Assembly (NCBI RefSeq): GCF_001854765.1
Contig: NZ_LJJE01000092.1
Location: 248,001 to 312,000, forward strand
Length of the DNA stretch: 64,000 bases
Source: Vibrio sonorensis
Lineage (GTDB): Bacteria > Pseudomonadota > Gammaproteobacteria > Enterobacterales > Vibrionaceae
Reading direction: 5' to 3'
The notes below the pieces were generated by a model, which worked only from the letters and a program-made list of their open reading frames with translations, was not told the origin of the DNA and made no database searches. Made by a program: the position numbers and the translations under genes. Every line of letters starts with the position of its first letter. Position 1 is the stretch's first letter. Positions 56,231 to 64,000 of the stretch are shown piece after piece.

Positions 56231-56545
56231 CTAGGTTAAGTAGTAGTTTAAAATCAAAAACGCTCCCATGCTGACCAGAGTAGTCAGTAAAACATTTTTA
56301 GTGAACCATGCCAAAAGTGCAGCCAAGATAGCCCCCAGAATGTACGGGTTCGCGGGTGACAACCAGAGTTCGTTCTCAGGTAGAAAAACAATGGGTGCCC
56401 AAATGGCGGTTAGTACTGCAGGGCTGGAGTATTGCAGTAATCTCTGTACTTGAGCGTTTAATCTGAGCGGTAATTTAGGCTCTAAGAACAGGTAACGACT
56501 GGTGAAGACTAACGCGGTCATGGCAAGAATATACAACAGAGTCAT
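56231..56545 (-). CDS. azlD: AzlD-family small subunit of branched-chain amino-acid exporter
   Basis: A 104-residue membrane protein with 3-4 TM helices, containing ALVFTSRYLFL and LQYSSPAVLTAIWAP, typical of AzlD. It works with AzlC to export branched-chain or other amino acids. Its ATG overlaps the azlC stop by 4 bp. Confidence 0.88.
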   Translation of the reverse strand: MTLLYILAMTALVFTSRYLFLEPKLPLRLNAQVQRLLQYSSPAVLTAIWAPIVFLPENELWLSPANPYILGAILAALLAWFTKNVLLTTLVSMGAFLILNYYLT

Positions 56546-57267
56546 GACTTTACTCCTTTCTCTGTAACAAAGCCCGCCAACATTCCACCTAAACTGGCAA
56601 TGATGAGTCCCCCCTCAATGTTGAAATGGGCGCAAAGTACCGATAAAGCTAAAGAAACAGCCACGGCAGTGATCACGGGATGGCCCTTGATATTGGGTAC
56701 CACAATCGCAATAAATGTCGCTGCAACCGCAAATTCAAGACCGAGCTCATTCATGTTGGGAATGTATTGACCAGCAAAAATGCCCACTAAGGTGGCTGCA
56801 TTCCAACAGAGATAAAAACTCAATCCAGCGCCGAGAGCGTACCAAGGTTGGAACTGTTTTTCTGATTGATGCCCAACAATAGCGAACAGCTCATCGGTGA
56901 GTAAAAAGCCCAAAGACAAGCGCCATCTAAGCGGCATGTAACGTACTTTCTCTCTCATAGAGACGCTGTAAAGCAGGTGACGTGAGGTTATGAAAAATGT
57001 CGTGATCAACATAGTCATTAAGCTAGCACCCGCCTTGAGCATACCCGTAGCCACCAATTGTGCCGAGCCAGCGAAGAGAATAGCGGAGAGCGCTTGGCTT
57101 TCCCACATACTTAACCCAGATTCAATCGCATACGATCCGGCCAGTAGACCCCAAGGGATGACAGCAATACTAAGTGGAGTCATCGCAACACAGCCTTGCC
57201 AGAACAACTTCCCCCTTGGAGATGAGTTTGGTATTGAGTTCAATGTTTGAGTTTCCATGTGAATCAC
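56542..57267 (-). CDS. azlC: AzlC-family amino-acid exporter
   Basis: A 241-residue inner-membrane protein. AzlC motifs: IPWGLLAGSYAIESGLS, LFAGSAQLVATGML, RHLLYSVSMREK and a DE-containing loop (LGFLLTDELFAI). It pairs with AzlD, overlapping by 4 bp. The likely start is at 57258 (METQTL) or 57267. A divergent LysE and an AraC regulator with cupin-like sensing are next, a common amino-acid efflux neighbourhood. Confidence 0.88.
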   Translation of the reverse strand: MIHMETQTLNSIPNSSPRGKLFWQGCVAMTPLSIAVIPWGLLAGSYAIESGLSMWESQALSAILFAGSAQLVATGMLKAGASLMTMLITTFFITSRHLLYSVSMREKVRYMPLRWRLSLGFLLTDELFAIVGHQSEKQFQPWYALGAGLSFYLCWNAATLVGIFAGQYIPNMNELGLEFAVAATFIAIVVPNIKGHPVITAVAVSLALSVLCAHFNIEGGLIIASLGGMLAGFVTEKGVKS

Positions 57268-57337
57268 AACGGTTGATGAAGAATGTCTTTAATCTAGTTG
57301 TGATAAAAGTGTTTAGATTGCACAAAATTGCGCTAAG

Positions 57338-58186
57338 TTACAGACGAAGCTTATCAGCGGATTGCAAAAATTGCTTAGGTGTAATGCCCATTGCTTTTTT
57401 AAAGTGGCGATGGAAATGGCTTTGGTCGTGAAAACCAGCTTCCATTGCAGCACTGGCAATCTTATGACCGCTTTTCATTAACGATTTTGCCTTTCTCAAG
57501 CGACTTTGGATTTGGTATGCATGAGGAGGAAAACCAAAAGCCTTTTGAAATTGTCTCACCATGTAAAACGGACTAAGCCCCGCCAGTCTAGCTAGCTCCT
57601 CAAGAGAGACATCCGCTTGGGGGAAATCATCTAGAAACTCTTTGACACGATGCAAGCGTTGGGCGGTACCCGTCACTTCCAGTGGGGCTTTTTTAGTTCT
57701 TCCATGTCGGCTGATTAATTTAACAAGCGTACCGTAGACCAGAGTTTCTCTTAACAAGCGATTGTCTGATTGGGACAAGGTTTCAAAGACCAGTCTCAGT
57801 TGCATTGCGAGCTCGGCATCGTAGACCACCGGATCAGGAAAATAGGGAATACCAGAGTTGGCCATACCCAAGTCACGGGTAATTTCGGCAAACTGCTCAG
57901 GGAGGGGATACATCGCTTTGTAAGACCAGCCACCTTCTGTGGCCGTCTGTCCACTATGTACCTCATCCGCGTTGACTAAAATGATGCTGTCTTGAGGGGC
58001 GACATGATTACCCCCAGTGCGATAAAACTGTTGTGCTCCCTGCTCAATAACTCCAACGGTATATCCTTCATGGCTATGGCGAGAGAAGTTTTGGTTTTTA
58101 TAACTGGCATCCAAAAGCTCAAGGCCACCCAGCTCGCTGGCAATCTGAAATCGCGCTTGTTCCTTCGCTGGTTTTTTCTGAGTCAT
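57338..58186 (-). CDS. AraC family regulator (cupin-type sensor)
   Basis: A regulator of ~282 residues from ATG 58186 (MTQKKPAKEQ); an in-frame ATG at 58258 is less likely. The N-terminal AraC-binding cupin has FSRHSHEGYTVGVIEQG and VNADEVHSGQ. The C-terminal double helix-turn-helix has VSLEELARLAGLSPFYMVRQF and IASAAMEAGFHDQSHFHRHF. This class usually controls adjacent LysE/AzlCD exporters. It lies between azlC (71 bp) and the divergent LysE gene. Confidence 0.88.
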   Translation of the reverse strand: MTQKKPAKEQARFQIASELGGLELLDASYKNQNFSRHSHEGYTVGVIEQGAQQFYRTGGNHVAPQDSIILVNADEVHSGQTATEGGWSYKAMYPLPEQFAEITRDLGMANSGIPYFPDPVVYDAELAMQLRLVFETLSQSDNRLLRETLVYGTLVKLISRHGRTKKAPLEVTGTAQRLHRVKEFLDDFPQADVSLEELARLAGLSPFYMVRQFQKAFGFPPHAYQIQSRLRKAKSLMKSGHKIASAAMEAGFHDQSHFHRHFKKAMGITPKQFLQSADKLRL

Positions 58187-58394
58187 CTCATGCCTTTGCC
58201 ATTGAGTGTGGTGCTGAAGATTCAGTGTAACGCATTCGCTATCACTTTTTTTGTACAAAATTGCCCATTAAACGATGAATTTTTATGGGTAAAAGTTTAT
58301 TGATTGAAATTAAATCAATTAAATTGGTTTTATATTGAAATTTTTTCATGTTGATCGGACAATCGCGCCCCTGTTCCCGTTCCCGAAAAAACGA

Positions 58395-59039
58395 ATGATT
58401 GATCTCTCTATCCTGCCACTGTATTTGACGGCAGTTATCGCTCTTCTCCTATTGCCTGGGCCAGATATGCTGCTTATCGCTAGCTCTAGTATTAATTACG
58501 GAAAACGAGTGGGTATTTTTGCCAGCTTAGGCAATGCGACCTCTGGCATAATCTTAACCCTATTAGCGGCCTTGGGTGTATCCGCACTGATCGCTATGAG
58601 TCCTACCGCGCTCTTAGTGCTAAACATTCTCGGTGGGGCGTATCTGATGAAGTTAGGTTGGGGCTGTATTCGAGCGCAAGCAGAACAGGCACCGTCTATG
58701 AACAGCGGTTCGACAATGGCAAAGTCTTTTTATCAGCGCGCATTGTTAAGTAACCTTCTCAACCCTAAAGCTCTGGTCTTTTTTGTTATGTTTTTACCCC
58801 AGTTTGTGTCTACTGCGATCGACGCAAGTTCGGGTGAACAGATGCTAGCTTTAGGTTTGTTATTGAATGTATTGGGTTTGTTGTTTAATCTCTTGCTGGT
58901 TGCTTTGGTGGGCCTGTTAGGTAAGCCCCTGTTGGAGAGCCCGCGTTTTCGCATGTACCAACACAAGGTGATGGGTGTTGTTTTCTTTGGCTTAGCGGTT
59001 TGGGTGTTAAGTTCGATCGATATTTCACATTTGCTTTAA
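58395..59039 (+). CDS. LysE/RhtB family amino-acid exporter
   Basis: A ~214-residue membrane protein. ATG 58395 gives the classical start IDLSILPLYLTAVIALLLLPGPDMLL with the family PGPDM motif; an upstream in-frame ATG at 58335 adds an atypical extension. Six TM helices, KLGWGCIRAQ and NPKALVFFVMFLPQF motifs. It exports an amino acid such as threonine or homoserine (the exact substrate is unknown). Divergent from the AraC regulator. Confidence 0.88.
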   Translation: MIDLSILPLYLTAVIALLLLPGPDMLLIASSSINYGKRVGIFASLGNATSGIILTLLAALGVSALIAMSPTALLVLNILGGAYLMKLGWGCIRAQAEQAPSMNSGSTMAKSFYQRALLSNLLNPKALVFFVMFLPQFVSTAIDASSGEQMLALGLLLNVLGLLFNLLLVALVGLLGKPLLESPRFRMYQHKVMGVVFFGLAVWVLSSIDISHLL

Positions 59040-59102
59040 AGAAATAGGCACTAGCCAAAAAAACTATCTCACTCGATATGATCATTTCAGAAAGGAGTCC
59101 TT

Positions 59103-59522
59103 ATGAGTATTGAGCTCGTTGCATCGCCGGATAAAGCGATTAAAGATACGATTTACAATGAGTTAAAAAGCTATAACATGCGCCACCTCCCTGCAGAGGA
59201 TGTCGTAGAATACGCTTGTGTTCACAAGGATGAATCAGGAAAGATAACTGGTGGACTTACCGCAGAAATCTACACCAACACTTGTTTTATCGAATATCTT
59301 TGGGTGGATGATAGCTTACGTGGTAAAGGTGTAGGTAGCCAGCTTGTGAAAGCGATGGAAGAAGAAGCGAAAACCCGTGGAGTTACCCACTTGTACTTAG
59401 ATACTTATACCTTTCAGGCAGAAGGCTTTTACTTAAAGTTGGGCTTTGAAGTGGTTGGTAGATATCGCGGCTTCCCGACCGCGGGCGTCGATAAGATTTT
59501 CCTGCAAAAGGCGATTGTTTAA
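59103..59522 (+). CDS. GNAT N-acetyltransferase
   Basis: A 139-residue acetyltransferase with IEYLWVDDSLRGKGVGSQLV (acetyl-CoA motif R-G-K-G-V-G) and the C-terminal YTFQAEGFYLKLGFEVVGRY. AAAGGAG precedes the ATG. Substrate unknown. It converges with the phosphohexomutase gene; a hairpin lies between. Confidence 0.88.
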   Translation: MSIELVASPDKAIKDTIYNELKSYNMRHLPAEDVVEYACVHKDESGKITGGLTAEIYTNTCFIEYLWVDDSLRGKGVGSQLVKAMEEEAKTRGVTHLYLDTYTFQAEGFYLKLGFEVVGRYRGFPTAGVDKIFLQKAIV

Positions 59523-59560
59523 GCACAGACAATATAGCCTTCACGCTGTACCCAAGATAG

Positions 59561-59587
59561 AAGCCCAGCTCATTGAACTGGGCTTTG
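59561..59587. terminator. bidirectional terminator
   Basis: AAGCCCAG (59561-59568) pairs with CTGGGCTT (59578-59585) between the convergent GNAT and phosphohexomutase genes. Confidence 0.7.
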
Positions 59588-59592
59588 TTAGT

Positions 59593-61299
59593 TTACAAAC
59601 TCTCCTGATGCTCGGAGATGAGTTTATCCATGGCTACTTGAGCGCGTTTTTGCGCTTTTTCAAAAGATTCCGTCTGCTCAAAGCTTTCAACTACTTCGTA
59701 GTAACACTTGATCTTAGGCTCGGTACCGGACGGTCTAACGATGACACGCGCACCCCCTTCAAGGTGATAGATAAGTACATCGCTGGCAGGCAAAGCAATA
59801 GCATCGGTGTCACCTGTTACCATATCAAAGCGCAAAGACGCCTTGAGATCTTCAATGACTTCAACCTTGCGATCCGCTATCACTTTTGGCGGTTTGGCTC
59901 TGAGTTGATCGCCAATTGGTGGTGTATCTGGTGATAGGGCGATGCTTCGCTGTGCATTGACATAAAATCCATGTTCTCGATACAAGGTTTCTAACTTGTC
60001 CCAAATAGTCTGGCCTTGGCTATAGATCTCCGCGGATAGTTGAGCAAAAGCAACCAAAGCAGACAAGCCATCTTTGTCCCATACGGTATTTCCTATGGTG
60101 TAACCAAGCGCTTCTTCGTAAGCAAATAAAAAAGGTAAGTCATCGGTTTGCTTGTGCATGGCGACATTAGTGAGCCATTTAAATCCAGTTAGTGTTTGGT
60201 AATATTGCGCTCCGTGGACGCGAGCAATTTTACCCAGCAGGCTAGAAGATACGATGGTGTTGCCAACTAGACTAGGAGCTTCGCCATTTCTTTCTAGTAG
60301 ATACTGAGCAAACAAAGCGCCGACTTGATCACCCGTTAGCATTTTGTAGCCACCTTCGGGTAAGCGAACGGCAGCGGCAAATCGATCCGCGTCGGGATCG
60401 TTAGCGCAAGCAAGTTGAGCGTCTACCGAATCTGCTAGTTCTACTACCATATCCATGGCTCCCGCCTCTTCAGGGTTGGGGAAGTTTACGGTAGGGAAAG
60501 TGCCATCTGGTTCTCTCTGCTCTTTTACGCTCAAGACATTTTTAAATCCAGCGTCGTGCAGAAGTGTTTCTGCCATTTTCGCGCCTACGCCGTGCATAGC
60601 AGTATACGCAATGGTGATCGAAGAAGGGTCGGAATCACCGGCTAGAAGTTCACTATTACCTAGGGTCTTGCGATAGGATTGATAGTAATCTTCTCCTAGC
60701 CACTCTAACAAACCATGCGAATGAGCATCATCTAGCGACATAAGGGGAATGGCTCGTGTCGCGGCAATGTCAATTTCTGACGCTATACCGAGATCATGGG
60801 GTGGAATGATTTGAGCACCATTTTCCCAGTACACTTTGAAACCGTTGTATTCGGGAGGATTGTGACTAGCGGTCACAACCACAGCGGCCGCTGCGTTAAA
60901 TTTTTCAATACCAAATGCAACGATTGGTGTAGCTGCGACATCATGAGTTAGGTAAACCTTGATGCCTAGTGCTGTTAATACTGATGCCGTGTCATGGGCG
61001 AACTGTTTAGAATCGGTGCGACCGTCATAGCCTACGACAACACCGCGTTTGCACGCTTTATCAACAGTATCGATAAGATAATGGCCCAGTCCAGCAGCCG
61101 TCTCTTGAATCACTAATCGATTCATTCGATTGTAGCCGCAACCCACTTTGCCACGCAGCCCTGCCGTGCCAAATTCTAATCTGGTTTGGAATCTGTCTTT
61201 CAACTCGTCTTGCATGTTCTCATCGACCAGATATTGCAGTTCTTCACGAGTACGTGGATCTGGGTCGCGTTCTAACCATTGAGAAAGGATGTCTTTCAT
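59593..61299 (-). CDS. phospho-sugar mutase (alpha-D-phosphohexomutase; PGM2/PgcA-like)
   Basis: A ~568-residue mutase interconverting sugar-1- and sugar-6-phosphates. ATG 61299 has AGG at 8 bp; ATG 61305 is an alternative. Motifs: FGTAGLRGKVGCGYNRMN, the phosphoserine loop VTASHNPPEYNGFK, the metal loop NDPDADRFA, and a sugar-binding EEALGYTIG. The C-terminal phosphate loop is RPSGTEPKIK. All are intact. The subgroup includes phosphopentomutase/glucose-1,6-bisphosphate-type enzymes; the precise sugar is uncertain. A Fur-like box lies just upstream. Confidence 0.9.
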   Translation of the reverse strand: MKDILSQWLERDPDPRTREELQYLVDENMQDELKDRFQTRLEFGTAGLRGKVGCGYNRMNRLVIQETAAGLGHYLIDTVDKACKRGVVVGYDGRTDSKQFAHDTASVLTALGIKVYLTHDVAATPIVAFGIEKFNAAAAVVVTASHNPPEYNGFKVYWENGAQIIPPHDLGIASEIDIAATRAIPLMSLDDAHSHGLLEWLGEDYYQSYRKTLGNSELLAGDSDPSSITIAYTAMHGVGAKMAETLLHDAGFKNVLSVKEQREPDGTFPTVNFPNPEEAGAMDMVVELADSVDAQLACANDPDADRFAAAVRLPEGGYKMLTGDQVGALFAQYLLERNGEAPSLVGNTIVSSSLLGKIARVHGAQYYQTLTGFKWLTNVAMHKQTDDLPFLFAYEEALGYTIGNTVWDKDGLSALVAFAQLSAEIYSQGQTIWDKLETLYREHGFYVNAQRSIALSPDTPPIGDQLRAKPPKVIADRKVEVIEDLKASLRFDMVTGDTDAIALPASDVLIYHLEGGARVIVRPSGTEPKIKCYYEVVESFEQTESFEKAQKRAQVAMDKLISEHQESL

Positions 61300-61338
61300 C
61301 GTCATTACCTGTTTGTTCTTTGTTTTAGGATGATAATT

Positions 61339-61357
61339 GATATTGATTATCATTAGC
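61339..61357. promoter_or_regulatory. Fur-box-like site upstream of phosphohexomutase
   Basis: GATATTGATTATCATTAGC matches the Fur consensus GATAATGATAATCATTATC at 16 of 19 positions. It lies 40 bp upstream of the mutase start and ~330 bp from coxB, so it could govern the mutase and, less likely, the cox operon. Confidence 0.6.
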
Positions 61358-61686
61358 GAGAACGCAATCGCTAAAACTCACTAAATTCTCTTGTTAAGTT
61401 TAGAACCCATTGGAGGGTTCGTCGCCTTGATCGTGCCATTCGTTTTACGTCCTGATTAATAGGCAAAAGACACAAGGCATTTAGATCGGTACATAAAATG
61501 TACTGGTACTTTCTTGCACATTCTAAAATCCTTAACTAGTTTTTATTAACATTAATATAACAAAATGTAACAAAATCGCGATATTAGGGAATGTGTCGTG
61601 AAACCTTTATCTACTAAGGCTGTAGCACTTTTCTGCCTTGAGAAGTAAAGGACACTTGTGAGTGCACTGGGCAAGGGAGAAGTCTT
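61358..61686. other. intergenic region upstream of the cox operon
   Basis: About 330 bp. It contains a GAACCC...GGGTTC inverted repeat near 61404-61421 and an AT-rich stretch near 61530. The cox promoter is presumably here, but no clear -35/-10 pair could be assigned. No gene seen. Confidence 0.5.
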
Positions 61687-62847
61687 TTGAAAAGATTACT
61701 GCTTTTTCTTTGGCTATTAACGGATCTTATGTTTGTCGGATTTGCTGCGCCAGCTATCTCTGCTGAACAATCCTTTAATATGACCAAAGGGGTCACCTCG
61801 ATCAGCGAGCAGGTCTATGACCTTCACATGCTGATCTTCTACATCTGCTGTGTTATCGCCCTTGTGGTGTTTGGTGCGATGTTTTATTCCATTTACCATC
61901 ATCGCAAGTCGAAAGGTGCGGTGGCCGCACATTTTCACGAGAGTACCAAAGTCGAAGTCATTTGGACGGTGATCCCCATTCTCATCCTGATCGGCATGGC
62001 TATCCCCGCGACCAAAACCTTGATTGCGATGGAAGATACCTCTCAATCTGACCTGACAATTAAAATTACCGGATCTCAATGGAAATGGCATTACAGCTAT
62101 TTCGGCGAAGAGGTGGAATTTTTTAGTCTTTTGGCGACCAGCCAAAAAGCGATCGATGGTGTGGAAGAAAAAGGCGCTCACTATCTACTCGAAGTTGATG
62201 AGCCTTTGGTGGTTCCCATCAACAAAAAGATTCGCTTTCTACTGACTTCCGACGACGTAATTCACTCTTGGTGGGTTCCTGATTTTGCGGTCAAAAAAGA
62301 CACCATACCCGGTTTTATCAACGAGGCTTGGACCAAAATCGACAAGCCCGGCGTCTACCGAGGCCAATGTGCCGAGTTGTGTGGTCGTGCTCACGGCTTT
62401 ATGCCTGTAGTGGTCCACGCAATGGAAGAAGCGGATTACGAGCAATGGTTAGCAGATAAAAAAGCTCAACTTGCCAAAGCCAAACAAGAAGCCCAAGCGG
62501 CGTTGGGAAGTTCATTATCTATGGAAGAGTTGGTGGCATTGGGCAAAGAAGTATACACCCAGCGCTGCGCAGTATGTCACCAAGCGAATGGGGCAGGTAT
62601 CACCGGAGCCTTTCCTGCTATTACTGGTAGTCCCGTTGCTACTGGCGATGTTAATCAACACATCGATATTGTCGTCAATGGTCGAGCAGGGACGGCAATG
62701 CAAGCTTTTGCCAATCAGCTTAGCGATAAGGAAGTCGCGGCGGTAGTGACCTATCAGCGAAACGGTCTAGGAAACAAGGTCGGTGACATGGTTCAAGCCG
62801 CCGATGTCAATGCATTTAAGTTGCAGGGTGCGGGGGAAGAAAAATGA
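61687..62847 (+). CDS. coxB: cytochrome c oxidase subunit II with fused cytochrome c domain
   Basis: A 386-residue subunit of an aa3/caa3-type oxidase. Signal peptide (~1-26), two TM hairpin helices (~44-66 and ~92-110), then the periplasmic CuA cupredoxin domain with the ligand motif CAELCGRAHGFM and upstream His in VIHSWWVPDF. A C-terminal class I cytochrome c domain follows, with heme motif CAVCH and a later Met ligand (GTAMQAF). This caa3-like fusion takes electrons from soluble cytochrome c. It overlaps coxA by 4 bp (ATGA). Confidence 0.93.
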   Translation: MKRLLLFLWLLTDLMFVGFAAPAISAEQSFNMTKGVTSISEQVYDLHMLIFYICCVIALVVFGAMFYSIYHHRKSKGAVAAHFHESTKVEVIWTVIPILILIGMAIPATKTLIAMEDTSQSDLTIKITGSQWKWHYSYFGEEVEFFSLLATSQKAIDGVEEKGAHYLLEVDEPLVVPINKKIRFLLTSDDVIHSWWVPDFAVKKDTIPGFINEAWTKIDKPGVYRGQCAELCGRAHGFMPVVVHAMEEADYEQWLADKKAQLAKAKQEAQAALGSSLSMEELVALGKEVYTQRCAVCHQANGAGITGAFPAITGSPVATGDVNQHIDIVVNGRAGTAMQAFANQLSDKEVAAVVTYQRNGLGNKVGDMVQAADVNAFKLQGAGEEK

Positions 62848-64000
62848 GTATCTCCAAACAAGATTCATCAAAGTCGGCGCCAGTAACCGATGCTGAAATG
62901 GGTGGTGCAAACAGCACTGCAGTTGTGGATGACCATCACGAGCACCATGCCCCAAGTGGTATTTCACGTTGGATCTATTCGACCAACCACAAGGATATTG
63001 GCACCCTTTACTTGTGGTTCAGCTTTATCATGTTCCTGGTTGGTGGTGCGATGGCCATGGTGATTCGTGCGGAACTTTTTCAGCCGGGTCTTCAGCTAGT
63101 CGAACCACAATTTTTTAATCAAATGACCACAGTTCATGGTCTTATTATGGTGTTTGGCGCTGTCATGCCAGCGTTTACGGGATTGGCCAACTGGATGATC
63201 CCCATGATGATTGGCGCGCCAGATATGGCATTGCCGAGAATGAACAACTTGAGTTTTTGGATCCTTCCGTTCGCATTTTTGATATTGCTATCGTCTCTGT
63301 TTATGCCCGGTGGTGGCCCAGATTTTGGTTGGACCTTTTACGCGCCGCTTTCAACCACCTATGGCCCTGATAGCACGGCACTTTTTGTCTTCTCCGTTCA
63401 CATTATGGGTATCAGTTCCATCATGGGGGCAATCAACGTGATTGTGACCATAGTAAATATGCGAGCACCGGGAATGGGCTGGTTCAAAATGCCAATGTTC
63501 GTTTGGACTTGGTTAATTACGGCTTTCTTGTTGATTGCGGTCATGCCTGTTTTGGCAGGTGCGGTAACTATGGTGTTGACGGATAAATACTTCGGTACCA
63601 GTTTCTTTGATGCTGCAGGTGGCGGCGACCCCGTTATGTTCCAGCACATTTTCTGGTTCTTCGGGCACCCTGAAGTGTACATCATGATCTTGCCATCATT
63701 TGGGATTGTCTCAGCGATTATTCCCGCGTTTAGCGGTAAAAAGCTCTTCGGCTACCATTCTATGGTGTATGCCACTTCGAGTATTGCATTGCTCTCGTTC
63801 CTCGTGTGGGCTCACCATATGTTTACAACGGGGATGCCGGTATTTGCCGAGCTCTTCTTTATGTATTGCACCATGTTGATTGCGGTTCCCACTGGGGTAA
63901 AAGTATTTAACTGGGTTGCGACTATGTGGCGAGGGGCACTGACTTTCGAAACCCCTATGCTATTTGCTATCGCATTTATCGTCTTGTTTACCATAGGCGG
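62844..64000 (+). CDS. coxA: cytochrome c oxidase subunit I (3' end beyond window)
   Basis: The catalytic heme-copper subunit; only the first ~385 codons are in the window. ATG 62844 overlaps the coxB stop. After a His-rich N-terminus (VDDHHEHHAPSG), the membrane core has the low-spin heme His in MTTVHGLIMVF, the proton-channel motif GLANWMIPMMIGAPDMA, FWFFGHPEVYI with the CuB His-Tyr pair, and VWAHHMFTTGMP with the CuB His-His. All are canonical for an A-type heme-copper oxidase. Subunit III and assembly genes probably follow. Confidence 0.95.
   Translation, partial: MSISKQDSSKSAPVTDAEMGGANSTAVVDDHHEHHAPSGISRWIYSTNHKDIGTLYLWFSFIMFLVGGAMAMVIRAELFQPGLQLVEPQFFNQMTTVHGLIMVFGAVMPAFTGLANWMIPMMIGAPDMALPRMNNLSFWILPFAFLILLSSLFMPGGGPDFGWTFYAPLSTTYGPDSTALFVFSVHIMGISSIMGAINVIVTIVNMRAPGMGWFKMPMFVWTWLITAFLLIAVMPVLAGAVTMVLTDKYFGTSFFDAAGGGDPVMFQHIFWFFGHPEVYIMILPSFGIVSAIIPAFSGKKLFGYHSMVYATSSIALLSFLVWAHHMFTTGMPVFAELFFMYCTMLIAVPTGVKVFNWVATMWRGALTFETPMLFAIAFIVLFTIG

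Overview
The window looks like chromosomal DNA of a Vibrionaceae member (Vibrio or a close relative). The evidence is moderate GC, a DUF5062 protein, a small protein resembling the 'ribosome recycling factor family' proteins of Vibrio, YegD, AzlCD, and a cox operon whose subunit II carries a fused cytochrome c domain. These assignments come from sequence recognition; no database search was run. No rRNA, tRNA or CRISPR was seen.

Layout. (1) 1-1.3 kb: lipoprotein and small housekeeping ORFs. (2) 1.5-17.1 kb: a two-partner secretion / contact-dependent inhibition locus (tpsB, then a ~2600-residue tpsA with C-terminal toxin and immunity gene), followed by orphan toxin/immunity cassettes separated by copies of one REP-associated (RAYT, Y1) transposase element. 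Perfect 24-bp inverted repeats bound the intact element. One orphan partner gene encodes an EF-Tu domain III look-alike. (3) 17.2-21.7 kb: DUF5062, a Fur-boxed nikA, nikB without nikCDE, and a GNAT. (4) 21.8-25.8 kb: an orphan trpB under a TrpR-type operator, divergent from cbiB-cobD-cobC (cobalamin lower-ligand arm and assembly). (5) 25.8-28.9 kb: a divergent cysteinyl-tRNA synthetase preceded by a leader peptide with five consecutive Cys codons and a terminator/antiterminator pair, then a FosA-like enzyme and two small genes. (6) 29-40.5 kb: regulators, MFS exporters, and a MocR-type regulator with three 22-bp-phased operators between a DapA-like lyase/MFS operon and dsdA. (7) 40.8-51.9 kb: a signalling island with two paralogous XRE regulators, REC-EAL, HPt, a periplasmic binding protein, a hybrid histidine kinase, an output-less sensor paralogous to the neighbouring chemoreceptor, and a lone winged-helix protein. 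(8) 52-64 kb: yegD, LysR, acetyltransferases, FAH hydrolase, azlCD, LysE, a phosphohexomutase and the start of the cox operon.

Quality caveat. Thirteen genes or gene segments are interrupted by frameshifts. Every one is repaired by adding back a single base, usually in a short homopolymer. This one-directional pattern suggests sequencing deletions for many of them rather than real decay, so 'pseudogene' below means only that the frame is broken in the sequence as given.
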